Positions 39,279 to 48,032 of a stretch of DNA of 64,000 nt are shown here, in pieces (within the stretch, counting starts at the first letter, position 1; each line of letters opens with the position of its first letter). Position numbers and translations under genes: made by a program. This DNA is from Chloroflexus sp. (lineage in GTDB: Bacteria; Chloroflexota; Anaerolineae; Anaerolineales; Villigracilaceae). Where the stretch lies: the NCBI GenBank assembly GCA_020723995.1, contig DYHT01000008.1, positions 1-64,000 of the forward strand, read 5' to 3'. The notes below the pieces were generated by a model that saw only the letters and a program-made list of their open reading frames with translations, was not told the origin of the DNA and made no database searches.

Positions 39279-41306
39279 TCAATTAACTATATGGCTCTTG
39301 GTGTCCAAACTACCTGTATAGTTTGCATCACCGCTGTACGTAGCCGTGAGGGTGAAGGTGCCAATGGCACTGAAGACCACATTACAACTACCGCTTCCAC
39401 CTATGAGCGTGATGGTGCAGGGGGCATCCGCGCCGGTGATGGTTACTGTGCCAGTCGGAGTAGCACCCGCCCCGCTCACAGTAACGCTCACTGTAACCGT
39501 TCCGCCTGCTGCAGAAGGATCGGGTAAGTCAGCCGTGATGGTTGTCGTACTTGGACCCTGGCTCACGGTATGGCTCTCGGTGTCCGAACTACCCGCATAG
39601 TTCATATCACCGCTATAGGCAGCCGTGAGGGTCTTTGCGCCCACTGTATTGAATACCACATTACAACTGCCACTTCCACTAACGAGCGTGATGGTGCAAT
39701 TGGTATCCGCGCCGGTGATGATAACCGTGCCAGTTGGTGTAATGCCTGCCCCACTCACGGTAACGCTCACCGCAACCGATTGGCCGGGTGTGGATGGATC
39801 AGGTGCATCCGCCGTGATGGTCGTTGTGCTGGGACCCTGGATCACGGTATGGCTCTCAGTGTCTGAACTAGCCATATAGTTCACATCGCCGCTGTACGCA
39901 GCCGTAAGGGTCTTGGCGCCAGTGGTGTTGAAGACCACATTACAACTGCCACTTCCGCCTGCGAGCGTAATGGTGCAATTGGTATCCGCGCCAGTGATGG
40001 TCACCGTGCCGGTCGGGGTAGCACCAGTTCCGCTCACGGTAACGCCCACCACGACCGATTGACCAGGTGTGGATGAATCTGGCACATCGCCAGTGATGGT
40101 CGTAGTACTGGTGTTTTTCACCGTATGGCTTGCAGTGCCCGAACTGCCTGTATAGTTGGCATCACCGCCATATGTGGCCGTGAGGGTCTTTGCGCCAATG
40201 GTATTGAAGACCGCATTACAACTGCCGATTCCGCTCGATAGTGTAATCGAGCAATTTGTATCCGCACCGGTGATGGCCACGGTTCCGGTGGGAGTGATGC
40301 CAAGTCCAAGCACCGAGACGCTAACGGCGACCGCTTGACCGGGTACAGACGGATCGGGTGTATCCGCAGTGATGGACGTCAAGGCGACACCTTTATCCAC
40401 TGTATGGCTCGCAGTACCCGAACTGCTTGCAAAGTTCACATCACTGCTGTATGTAGCCGTGAGGGTTTTGGAGCCGGCTGTATTGAAGACTACATTACAA
40501 CTGCCGCTGCCGCTGGCAAGCGTGATGGTGCAATTGGTATCCGCACCGGTGATGGCTACCGTTCCGGTTGGTGTGCCGCCTGTACCACTCACCGTGACAC
40601 TTACCGCTACCGTCTGGCCAGGCGTGGATGGATCAGGCGTATCCGCAGTGATGGTTGTCGTGGTCACCTTTGGGCCAGCCACGTTTATATCCACCCAGAA
40701 AGCTTTATTAGCGAGGGAACCATAACCAAACTTCACGCCACTGGGATTTTGAAGCATCCAATAACCACGATAGCGACCGGGCGCGGCGGGGGCTGTCAGA
40801 TTGACCGAAATGTCCACCATTTGACCGGGGGCGACGTTGCCCAGCAAATTGACCGCCGCCGGGCCGCCCATTTGCTGGCCAGAAGAATAGACCAGCGCGT
40901 ATGAGCTTGTCCAGGTGCAGGTACCGATGTTCTTCAAACGCCAGGTCTTGGTAAAGGCCGTGGAGGGGGCGAAAACGCTGCCGTCTGGTACGCTGACATC
41001 GCCGACGAATCCGACCCAATCACAACGGGTCACTGGGACAGGTGTGTGCGGGACAGGTGTGGGCAGGGATGGTCGTGTGGGTGTCGGAAGAGAAGGGAGT
41101 AAAGCCGGTGTTGGCGCTGTTGTGGGAGGCACAATTGGGGTTAACGCCACCTGAGTAGTAAGTGCCTGCAAGGTCTGCGCGGCGGCAGTATACATCGGGG
41201 CCAGGGTGGCGGCGGTGTCCGGCGTGCCGCGTCCTCCGCAAGCCGAAAACAGGACGAGAATCATCATACTGAGGGTTACAACGAGGCTGTTCTTTCGCAT
41301 CAACAT
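39279..41306 (-). CDS. Surface lipoprotein: NBR1-type Ig domain plus five tandem Ig-like repeats
   Basis: A 675-residue exported lipoprotein. The signal ends in the lipobox LFSAC; a Thr/Pro linker (to about residue 92) leads into an NBR1-type domain (FTKTWRLKNIGTCTWTSSYA and YRGYWMLQNPSGVKFG). Five copies of a 93-residue Ig-like domain follow, each reading TTTITAD-x-PDPSTPGQ, TPTGTV-x-ITGAD, GSGSCNVVF and KTLTATYSGD. They repeat with a 279-bp period and are close in DNA, so they are recently amplified. AGGAGG lies 6 bases before the ATG. A mobile element ends 24 bases upstream of the start, in the promoter region. Likely adhesive or polymer-binding. Confidence 0.85.
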   Translation of the reverse strand: MLMRKNSLVVTLSMMILVLFSACGGRGTPDTAATLAPMYTAAAQTLQALTTQVALTPIVPPTTAPTPALLPSLPTPTRPSLPTPVPHTPVPVTRCDWVGFVGDVSVPDGSVFAPSTAFTKTWRLKNIGTCTWTSSYALVYSSGQQMGGPAAVNLLGNVAPGQMVDISVNLTAPAAPGRYRGYWMLQNPSGVKFGYGSLANKAFWVDINVAGPKVTTTTITADTPDPSTPGQTVAVSVTVSGTGGTPTGTVAITGADTNCTITLASGSGSCNVVFNTAGSKTLTATYSSDVNFASSSGTASHTVDKGVALTSITADTPDPSVPGQAVAVSVSVLGLGITPTGTVAITGADTNCSITLSSGIGSCNAVFNTIGAKTLTATYGGDANYTGSSGTASHTVKNTSTTTITGDVPDSSTPGQSVVVGVTVSGTGATPTGTVTITGADTNCTITLAGGSGSCNVVFNTTGAKTLTAAYSGDVNYMASSDTESHTVIQGPSTTTITADAPDPSTPGQSVAVSVTVSGAGITPTGTVIITGADTNCTITLVSGSGSCNVVFNTVGAKTLTAAYSGDMNYAGSSDTESHTVSQGPSTTTITADLPDPSAAGGTVTVSVTVSGAGATPTGTVTITGADAPCTITLIGGSGSCNVVFSAIGTFTLTATYSGDANYTGSLDTKSHIVN

Positions 41307-41329
41307 GGCATTCCTCCTATAAGAAAAAG

Positions 41330-41480
41330 GTAACTATTCAGCCAGCGCTGAGTACACCGATTTGTCACTCTGAGCGGAGCGAAGAGTCCCCTCCAGCGTG
41401 GGGGATGCTTCGTCGCACACCGTCCTGGCGGTCGGTGCCAGGGAAAAACGCTCCTCAGCATGACAGGCCTGAATAGATAC
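41330..41480. mobile_element. MITE-like element, family 2, copy B
   Basis: 151 bp, one base different from 36178-36328 (right end CTGAATAGATAC). GAAAAAG is repeated on both sides (41323-41329 and 41481-41487), a target duplication of 7-8 bp. It is placed between the transporter operon and the lipoprotein start at 41306, and may have displaced that gene's promoter. In 41481-41620 only a GGGGCG-N10-CGCCCC stem (41589-41610) is notable, a possible end signal for the transporter operon. Confidence 0.85.
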
Positions 41481-41620
41481 GAAAAAGGCCACTTTATTGA
41501 CGTTCCCCATGCCGAGAGAGTTCCCGACCGGTGATTTGTCTTGCCTTGTTTGATGAGCGCAAACGCATGGCTGTATTATAACGCAACAGGGGCGACCGTG
41601 CAGCCGCCCCGGTGAGAAAT

Positions 41621-43153
41621 TTATGTATGTGGGTGTGATAACCCCTCCGGGTGCGCCCCGGCCATCCACAGGCCGAGTTGTTCGCGAGTGACTTTCCCGG
41701 CTTCCGCAATGGTGACAATCTGGCCGCGATACATGACCGCGATGCGATCGGAAAGGGCCATGATCTCGTCCAATTCGGCAGAAACCAGCAGGACGCCGAG
41801 GCCGCGGTCGCGCATGGCAACGATTTCCTTGTGGATGTACTCAATCGAGCCGACATCCAGGCCGCGTGTCGGTTGGTTGGCGATGAGCAGTTTTACTTCG
41901 CGGCTGAGTTCACGCGCCACGATCACCTTTTGCTGGTTGCCTCCTGAAAGTTTGGAGGTTGGCACATACGGTGAGGGCGTGCGCACGTCGAATTCCTGCA
42001 CCAATTTGCGGGCGTTGGCGTCAATCGCCTTGGGCTGCAATATACCACCCACACCGAAGGGCGGCAGGTAATAGGTGTTCAGCACCATGTTATCGGCTAC
42101 CGCGTAAGAAAGCACCAGGCCATGCCGTAGGCGGTCTTCGGGGATGTGCGCCATGCCGGTCTCGGTGATGGTGCGCGGCATGCGGTTGGTCACATCGCTG
42201 CCGGCAAACCAAACCTGGCCACCGGGCGAGTGGGTCAGGCCGGTTAGCGCTTCGACCAGTTCGGTCTGGCCGTTACCCTGCACACCGGCGATGCCTAGCA
42301 CCTCGCCAGCGCGCACACTGAACGAGACACCGCTCACGCTCTCCAGGCCGCGCTTGTCGTGAACTTTTAATCCATCCACTTTCAGCACTTCCGCACCGGG
42401 TTTGGCCCTGCCTTTCTCGACTTTGAGGATGACCTCGCGGCCGACCATCAATGCGGCCAGTTTCTTCTCGCTGGTCTCTTTTGGCTTGACTGTGCCGACC
42501 ACTTTCCCAGCGCGCATCACGGTGATGCGGTCAGCCACGGCCAGCACTTCCTTTAGTTTGTGGGTGATGAAGATAATGGAGACGCCTTTTTCTGTCAGTT
42601 CGCGCATGATGCGGAACAGGTCTTCCGCTTCCTGCGGCGTCAACACGGCGGTTGGCTCATCAAGGATGAGGATTTTGGCATCCCGGTAGAGGGTCTTGAT
42701 GATCTCGACGCGCTGCTGCAAACCGACCGGCAGTTGGCCGACCAGCGCATGCGGGTCCACATCCAGGCCGTATTGATGAGAAAGCTCACGCACACGCTGT
42801 GCGACGGTTTTACGGTCGAGCGCGCCATAGCGCGTGGTCTCATCGCCCAGCATGATGTTCTCGGCCACGCTGAAGACCGGGATGAGCATGAAGTGCTGAT
42901 GCACCATGCCGATGCCATGCTGGATGGAATCCTTCGGCGAGTGGATGACAATTGGCTGGCCATCCACGCTGACCTGGCCTGCATCCGGGCGGTAGAGGCC
43001 GTAGATGATGTTCATCAGCGTGGTCTTGCCGGCGCCGTTTTCACCCAGCATGGCGTGGATCTCACCCTGGCGCAGGTCAAAGTCCACATTGTCGTTGGCC
43101 AGGACGCCGGGGAATTGCTTAGTGATGTTTTTTGCTTCGAGTACGATGGTCAT
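41621..43153 (-). CDS. ABC transporter ATPase with two nucleotide-binding domains (nucleoside/simple sugar type)
   Basis: Energises uptake by the two permeases encoded upstream. Domain 1 has Walker A GENGAGKTT (about residues 37-45), signature LPVGLQQRVEI and Walker B ILILDEPTAVL. Domain 2 has the weak Walker A GVQGNGQTE, signature LSGGNQQKV and NQPTRGLD, as usual for the RbsA/NupO-type tandem ATPases, so one site is degenerate. The 510-residue length is typical. It starts 9 bases after the second permease and ends the operon. Nucleosides are the expected cargo because the binding protein is of the BMP family. Confidence 0.9.
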   Translation of the reverse strand: MTIVLEAKNITKQFPGVLANDNVDFDLRQGEIHAMLGENGAGKTTLMNIIYGLYRPDAGQVSVDGQPIVIHSPKDSIQHGIGMVHQHFMLIPVFSVAENIMLGDETTRYGALDRKTVAQRVRELSHQYGLDVDPHALVGQLPVGLQQRVEIIKTLYRDAKILILDEPTAVLTPQEAEDLFRIMRELTEKGVSIIFITHKLKEVLAVADRITVMRAGKVVGTVKPKETSEKKLAALMVGREVILKVEKGRAKPGAEVLKVDGLKVHDKRGLESVSGVSFSVRAGEVLGIAGVQGNGQTELVEALTGLTHSPGGQVWFAGSDVTNRMPRTITETGMAHIPEDRLRHGLVLSYAVADNMVLNTYYLPPFGVGGILQPKAIDANARKLVQEFDVRTPSPYVPTSKLSGGNQQKVIVARELSREVKLLIANQPTRGLDVGSIEYIHKEIVAMRDRGLGVLLVSAELDEIMALSDRIAVMYRGQIVTIAEAGKVTREQLGLWMAGAHPEGLSHPHT

Positions 43154-43162
43154 GGCATGCTC

Positions 43163-44233
43163 TTACTTCTCATAAGGTTGCCCATCCGCAGCCGGGGGGA
43201 TGTTCTTGCCGATGATACCGGTCAGGATGAGCATGGTGAGAATGTATGGGGTCAGGCCGACCACATAAGAAATTTGCAGGATAGCCAATTGAGGCGGGAT
43301 CGCCTCACGGAAGAATTGCATGTTGATCTGCAGCGCCTGGGCTGCGCCGAAGACCAGCGCGGCGGCCCACGCCCCAAAGGGCGTCCAGTTGCCGAAGATC
43401 ATCGCTGCCAGTGCAATGAAGCCGCGCCCGTTGGTCATCAGCGGTTCAAAGGAAGGCACCGATTCGAGTGTGAAGTATGCGCCGCCCAGCCCGGCCATCA
43501 TACCGCCGATGATGACGTTGGCGTAGCGCATGTAGAACACATTGATACCAACCGTATCTGCAGCGCGGGGATGTTCGCCGACTGCCCGCGTGCGCAATCC
43601 CCAGCGCGTGTAGAACAGGACAATATGGGTCACAAACACCAGCAGAATGGCCGCCCAGGTGATCGGCTGCTGGTCGAAGATGCGCCCGATGACAGGAATA
43701 TCGGCCAGGATGGGAATGTCAATGCGCGGTAAAACGCCCGGCGCATGCGGCACATTGCCGCCGAAGATGCTGCCCTTCTCGAAAAACAATTGGCGATTCA
43801 GGAAGCCGGTGATGCCAACAGCCAGGATGTTGATGACCGTACCGCCGATGATCTGATCCACTTTGAAAGTGACCGAGAGCGCAGCGTGCAGCAGGGCGAA
43901 CAGGCCGCCGGTCAGAATGGCGGCGATCACGCCGACGATCAGACTGGGCATCGGCGCAAAAAGAAAAATCGTGTTCATGTAAATGGCGGCCAGCCAGCCG
44001 AAGAAAGCCGCCGCCAGCATCATGCCTTCGATGCCGATGTTGACCACGCCAGCGCGCTCACAATAGAGGCCAGAAAGTGCGCCGAGTGTCAGAGGCGTGG
44101 CAACGGCAATCGTGGTTGCCATCATGCTGGTGATGATAATCAGCGGCGAAATCTGCGCCTTGCCGATCAGTACCACCACGCTGAATAGAATTGCAATGAT
44201 GAGAGCGATGAAGCCAAAACGTCGCCAGTCCAT
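43163..44233 (-). CDS. ABC transporter permease, BMP-type nucleoside system (second permease)
   Basis: A 356-residue inner-membrane permease of the BPD_transp_2 family (PF02653) with about 9-10 helices. CERAGVVNIGIEGMMLAAAF is the hallmark near the N-terminus, and WGLRTRAVGEHPRAADTVGI the coupling region facing the ATPase. It forms the channel with the 380-residue permease encoded 9 bases upstream on the minus strand. Gene order binding protein, permease, permease, ATPase differs from the yufNOPQ order of Bacillus subtilis but has the same content. Confidence 0.9.
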   Translation of the reverse strand: MDWRRFGFIALIIAILFSVVVLIGKAQISPLIIITSMMATTIAVATPLTLGALSGLYCERAGVVNIGIEGMMLAAAFFGWLAAIYMNTIFLFAPMPSLIVGVIAAILTGGLFALLHAALSVTFKVDQIIGGTVINILAVGITGFLNRQLFFEKGSIFGGNVPHAPGVLPRIDIPILADIPVIGRIFDQQPITWAAILLVFVTHIVLFYTRWGLRTRAVGEHPRAADTVGINVFYMRYANVIIGGMMAGLGGAYFTLESVPSFEPLMTNGRGFIALAAMIFGNWTPFGAWAAALVFGAAQALQINMQFFREAIPPQLAILQISYVVGLTPYILTMLILTGIIGKNIPPAADGQPYEK

Positions 44234-44242
44234 GCTGTCCTC

Positions 44243-45385
44243 CTAGCCGCCCCAGCCGCGCGTCAACACCACGCGTTCTTCGCGGGCGCGGATGCGGTAA
44301 ATATAGCGAATAATGGCATCGGCGGCCACGAAGAGCAGGATGAGCGCCTGGATGACCGAGATGACATCCACCGGGATCTGGGTCAGGAACTGCATCCGCG
44401 TCGCGCCGTTGCGCATGGCGGCAAACAGAATCGCGGCCAGCACCACCCCCGCCGGATGGGTCTTGCCTAACAGGGCAATGGCAATGGCGTCAAAACCATA
44501 GCCGATTGAAAACCCCAACTCATGGCGATAATTCAGACCCGTGACTTCGATCGCGCCGGCCAGGCCTGCCAGCAGGCCAGAAAGGGCCATCGTCAAGACA
44601 ATGGTGCGTTTGACGTTGATGCCGGCGTACTTGGCTGCATCCGGGTTGGCGCCCACGGTGCGAATCTCATATCCCATGGTTGTCTTCCACAGCAGCAACC
44701 AGATCAGGAACGCCACCCCCAGCGCCAGCAAAAATCCCCAGTGGAGGCGGAAGCCCTCGAAAATTATCGGCATGCGGGCGCTTTCTGCGATGAGGGGCGT
44801 GCGCGCAATGACGTTGTCTGGATTCGGGTCCTTCATGGGGGCATTGAGCAGAAAACTGGTCAGGTTCAGGGCTATGTAGTTCATCATAATGGTGTTGATG
44901 ACCTCGTGGCCGCCCGTATAGGCCTTCAGAAAACCTGGGATGGCCGCCCACAATGCGCCTGTCAGGGCGCCCAGGCCAACAGCCAAAGGAATATGGATAA
45001 TTGCAGGCAGGTCAATACCGAGCACGCCTGGCAGGGCATAACCGATCCAGGCGGCCATGACCGCGCCGAAGGCTAATTGTCCCTCCGCGCCGATGTTGAA
45101 CAGGCCGCCTTTGAAGGCCAGCGCTACAGCCAGGCCGGCGAAGATATAGGGCGTCGCCCAGACGGCTGTTTCACTCAGGGCTTTCGGGGAACCGAAAGCG
45201 CCCTGAAAGAGGCCGACATAGGCATAGAATGGATCGCCTTTCGCCAGGGCAATGACGATGCCGCCGATAATCATTGCGGTCAGGACCGCCAGCAGCGGCA
45301 CCAGCAGCGCATTCGCCGCCGCGCGCAGCAATCCCAGGATGGGGTTGGAAAACCGCTCTTCAGAACTTTGCATAGTTTTTGTCAT
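44243..45385 (-). CDS. ABC transporter permease, BMP-type nucleoside system (first permease)
   Basis: A 380-residue permease of the same family. KGGLFNIGAEGQLAFGAVMA is the N-terminal hallmark and MGYEIRTVGANPDAAKYAGI the coupling loop; AGAIEVTGLNYRHELGFSIG is a conserved membrane region. About ten helices. It is separated from the binding-protein gene by 110 bases with a strong stem-loop, which suggests lower expression of the permeases than of the binding protein. Confidence 0.9.
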   Translation of the reverse strand: MTKTMQSSEERFSNPILGLLRAAANALLVPLLAVLTAMIIGGIVIALAKGDPFYAYVGLFQGAFGSPKALSETAVWATPYIFAGLAVALAFKGGLFNIGAEGQLAFGAVMAAWIGYALPGVLGIDLPAIIHIPLAVGLGALTGALWAAIPGFLKAYTGGHEVINTIMMNYIALNLTSFLLNAPMKDPNPDNVIARTPLIAESARMPIIFEGFRLHWGFLLALGVAFLIWLLLWKTTMGYEIRTVGANPDAAKYAGINVKRTIVLTMALSGLLAGLAGAIEVTGLNYRHELGFSIGYGFDAIAIALLGKTHPAGVVLAAILFAAMRNGATRMQFLTQIPVDVISVIQALILLFVAADAIIRYIYRIRAREERVVLTRGWGG

Positions 45386-45427
45386 TATTCATTACGATTC
45401 GAGGCCTGGAGTGCCACCTCTGGGTAA

Positions 45428-45465
45428 GTGAAGGGGAAAGAGAGACCATCCTCTTTCCCCTTCAC
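45428..45465 (-). terminator. Intra-operon stem-loop between binding protein and permease genes
   Basis: Perfect 15-bp arms GTGAAGGGGAAAGAG and CTCTTTCCCCTTCAC around an 8-base loop. There is no long U-run after it, so it more likely slows read-through or protects the 3' end of the binding-protein message. Flanking bases have weak 7-bp periodicity (ACGTTTA, CGTATTT, ACGTACT). Confidence 0.6.
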
Positions 45466-45495
45466 GTTTACGTATTTACGTACTTGAAAGAAATC

Positions 45496-46542
45496 TTACG
45501 GCTTGACAGGCGAAACGCCGGTTTGGAGCGAGCCATCCAACAGGGCCGTGTTGATCTCTTCCATCTTGGCCTTGACTTCGGCAGGAACTTCCTTCTCCAG
45601 GTCGTGATACGGCGCGTAGCCGCCCTTGCCCAAGTAGTTGCCGCTGGGGAAGGCGCCATCCTTGGCCAGTTTGATCAGGTCGAAGGTGCCGGGGGTGAGC
45701 AGTTTCAATGCGCTCGAGAGCAGGCGGGGAGCCGCCTCAGGCAGGGTGTAGTACTGGTCGGTATCCACGCCGATGGCATAGACGCCGCGCTGCGCTGCGG
45801 CGATGACCGCGCCGTTGCCGGTCTTGCCGCCGCCGCCGAAGATCACATCCGCGCCCTTATCAATCATCGAGTTGGCCGTCGCCGCGCCCCATTCGGGATC
45901 GGTGAAAGTTTTGTCGAAGCCGACGTCACTGTGATAGACAATGAACATCTCGATGTTGGGATCGATGTAGAGCGCGCCGGCGCGGTAGCCTTCGCCAAAG
46001 CGCCAAACGGGCGGGACGACATCCGTACCAAACACGCCGCCTAGCTTGCCGGTCTTGGTCATCTGGGCCGCCAGGGCACCGACCAGGAAGCCAGCCTGAT
46101 CCTCAGGAAAGACGAGACCAGCCACGTTGGCGCGATCATTGGTGGCGTCATCGTCATACTGCCAGGCCTGGAACTGGTCCACGCCAACAAAATAGACTTT
46201 CGGATACGTCGCGGCAGCGGCATAGGTCGCCTCGCCCAGGGCGAAGCCAACGGTGACGATGACATCGTAACCGGCATCTGCGAAGGTGGCAATGTTCTTG
46301 GCATAGTCCTTCGCGTCGGTGGTTTCAATGTACTGGACGTGAGCGCCCAGTTCGGACTCAGCCAGCTTCACGCCTTCCCAGGTGGACTGGTTGAAAGATT
46401 TGTCGTCAATTTTGCCGACATCCGTCACCATGCCAACGCAAAAGACATCCGCCTTGGTGCAATCGGGGGCCTTGGGGGCGCAGGCTGGAATGAGCATCGC
46501 TGCCACGAGCAAGGCAACAATTACTCCATATAGCTTTTTCAT
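45496..46542 (-). CDS. BMP-family nucleoside-binding lipoprotein of the ABC transporter
   Basis: Extracytoplasmic substrate-binding protein. The signal ends in the lipobox LIPAC with the lipidated Cys at about residue 21. VGMVTDVGKIDDKSFNQSTW is the BMP/Med signature; VDQFQAW, FPEDQAGFLVGALAAQMT and FGGGGKTGNGA follow and line the nucleoside pocket in relatives. AGAGGAGAAG precedes the ATG. It is the first gene of the four-gene uptake operon and has its own promoter about 140 bases upstream with a palindromic operator. Confidence 0.9.
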   Translation of the reverse strand: MKKLYGVIVALLVAAMLIPACAPKAPDCTKADVFCVGMVTDVGKIDDKSFNQSTWEGVKLAESELGAHVQYIETTDAKDYAKNIATFADAGYDVIVTVGFALGEATYAAAATYPKVYFVGVDQFQAWQYDDDATNDRANVAGLVFPEDQAGFLVGALAAQMTKTGKLGGVFGTDVVPPVWRFGEGYRAGALYIDPNIEMFIVYHSDVGFDKTFTDPEWGAATANSMIDKGADVIFGGGGKTGNGAVIAAAQRGVYAIGVDTDQYYTLPEAAPRLLSSALKLLTPGTFDLIKLAKDGAFPSGNYLGKGGYAPYHDLEKEVPAEVKAKMEEINTALLDGSLQTGVSPVKP

Positions 46543-46668
46543 GGTTCTTCTCCTCTTATGCTGTAATACTATTTAGGAATCGAGTGAAAGGGACAACGTG
46601 CTTGAAGTAGGATCAACTTATCGCAGACATCCACCTCCTCATAAGTAAAACGAATATTCGCAAAACCC

Positions 46669-46715
46669 TTGTGAAATTTCACAACAAGTATACAGCGACT
46701 CTAATCTTATGGCAA
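46669..46715 (-). promoter_or_regulatory. Promoter and palindromic operator of the nucleoside transporter operon
   Basis: On the minus strand TTGCCA (46710-46715), a 17-base spacer and TATACT (46687-46692) form a good sigma-70-type promoter. The 16-bp perfect palindrome TTGTGAAATTTCACAA (46669-46684) follows the -10 box and covers the expected start point, the place for a repressor. The leader to the ATG at 46542 is about 138 bases. TGTGA/TCACA half-sites recall CRP/FNR-like proteins but with a 4-base spacer; a GntR- or LacI-type repressor is also possible. Confidence 0.7.
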
Positions 46716-46787
46716 GCCCATTCCGTCTTGCCGTCTTGCCGCCAGCGCGTCTGACCTCGCGCTGGCGTGCCCGGACCGTAACTAACT

Positions 46788-48032
46788 CTACGCTTTCTGC
46801 GCTTCGCCGCGCCGGACGCCGAGCATCAGCCACCAGGCTACAGCCATAAAGACCGGTGCGATGAGCATGATCATATTATAGTTATTGCCGCTCAACTGGA
46901 TGACCAGGCCGTTGACGTTCGGTCCAACAATGGCCGAGAGCGTGGAGAACAGGTAATACAGACCGGTGTAAGTTCCCAGGCGGGCATGGGTGGTCATATC
47001 CACCACCATCGGCAGGGAGTTGATATTGATGAACGCCCAGGCGATGCCGGCCACCATCAGGAACAGGCTGATGACCGGTATCGTGCCCAGCACTGGCAGT
47101 TTTGTGATCACAGTTGTCAGCATCGCAGGCGGCAGGAAAAAGATTGTCAGGATGATCGCGCCGAGGAGCGTGATGCCGGCCATGATGGTCACGCGGCGTC
47201 CGACCTTCCCACCCACAAAACCGGAGACCAGGGCGAACAGGACGAAGAACAGCGAGAGGTGACCAAGCAGGCGCGCGCCATCGGCCTCGCCTATCCCCAG
47301 ATGATTCTTGGCATACAAGGTAAAAAAGGCTTCTATGGCTGTAAAACCCAGGAACCAGAAGAAGATCGCCAGGAACAAGCGGATGGCGCTCTTTTCTTTA
47401 TCGGCCAGCACCTGGCGCAGGCTCTCGATCATGCCGGGAAGTTTTCCGGTTTCTTCGTACACTTTTGGCTCACGAATGAACGCCAATACCAACAGGCCTG
47501 CCAGCACGACCAGCCCTGAACCCATCCAGAACGGAAAAGCCGGGTTCAGTTTATACAGCGCGCCGCCGCCGATGAACGAGATAATCGCGCCCACGCCGCC
47601 CATGAAGTTGATGATGCCGTTGGCCTGCGAGCGATATTGCGAGGGGGTAATATCCGGCATCAAGGCCACCACCGGCGTGCGCCAGAAGGCCATGCTCAAA
47701 ATCAGCGTGCTGGTGCAGGCCACAAAGAGTGGCAGGATGGCAGCCATGGGAATCAAGCCGAAGGCCAGCGCGCCGATGGGCGCGCCAATCAGCACGAACG
47801 GCAGGCGGCGGCCAATGGGTGTGCGCAGCCGGTCCGACCAGGCGCCCACAGGCGGCTGGATGAAAAGCGCTGCGATATTATCCAGCGTCATGAAGAAGCC
47901 GACCAGGGCCGGCGCAAGGCCGAACTTCTCAGAGAGATAGATCGGCACGAAGGCGTTATACACGCCCCAGATGACGCTCACGCCGAAGAAGCCGAGTCCG
48001 AGCAGGAAGATCTTGAAGATATTGAATTTCAT
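46788..48032 (-). CDS. MFS transporter (GPH/SLC45-like)
   Basis: A 414-residue carrier with 12 predicted helices. The loop between helices 2 and 3 has [17 protein letters not shown], the motif of sugar:cation symporters related to GPH and plant sucrose carriers, followed by the [17 protein letters not shown] segment. A sugar cargo is therefore likely but not certain. Its ATG overlaps the trmD stop (ATGA), so it is transcribed with trmD. The gap of 245 bases behind it holds the transporter promoter described separately. Confidence 0.8.
   Translation of the reverse strand: MKFNIFKIFLLGLGFFGVSVIWGVYNAFVPIYLSEKFGLAPALVGFFMTLDNIAALFIQPPVGAWSDRLRTPIGRRLPFVLIGAPIGALAFGLIPMAAILPLFVACTSTLILSMAFWRTPVVALMPDITPSQYRSQANGIINFMGGVGAIISFIGGGALYKLNPAFPFWMGSGLVVLAGLLVLAFIREPKVYEETGKLPGMIESLRQVLADKEKSAIRLFLAIFFWFLGFTAIEAFFTLYAKNHLGIGEADGARLLGHLSLFFVLFALVSGFVGGKVGRRVTIMAGITLLGAIILTIFFLPPAMLTTVITKLPVLGTIPVISLFLMVAGIAWAFININSLPMVVDMTTHARLGTYTGLYYLFSTLSAIVGPNVNGLVIQLSGNNYNMIMLIAPVFMAVAWWLMLGVRRGEAQKA

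Noticed and set aside
39279-40680. CRISPR-like or satellite array from the 279-bp periodicity
   Set aside because: The period equals 93 codons and encodes Ig-like domains in one open frame.
42560-43732. 390-codon plus-strand frame across the transporter ATPase and permease genes
   Set aside because: Antisense to two clearly conserved genes; His/Asp/Gly-rich shadow typical of GC-rich DNA.
46543-46680. Purine riboswitch in the long leader of the transporter operon
   Set aside because: Expected for nucleoside uptake, but no conserved purine-aptamer loops could be recognised; only an operator palindrome is clear.
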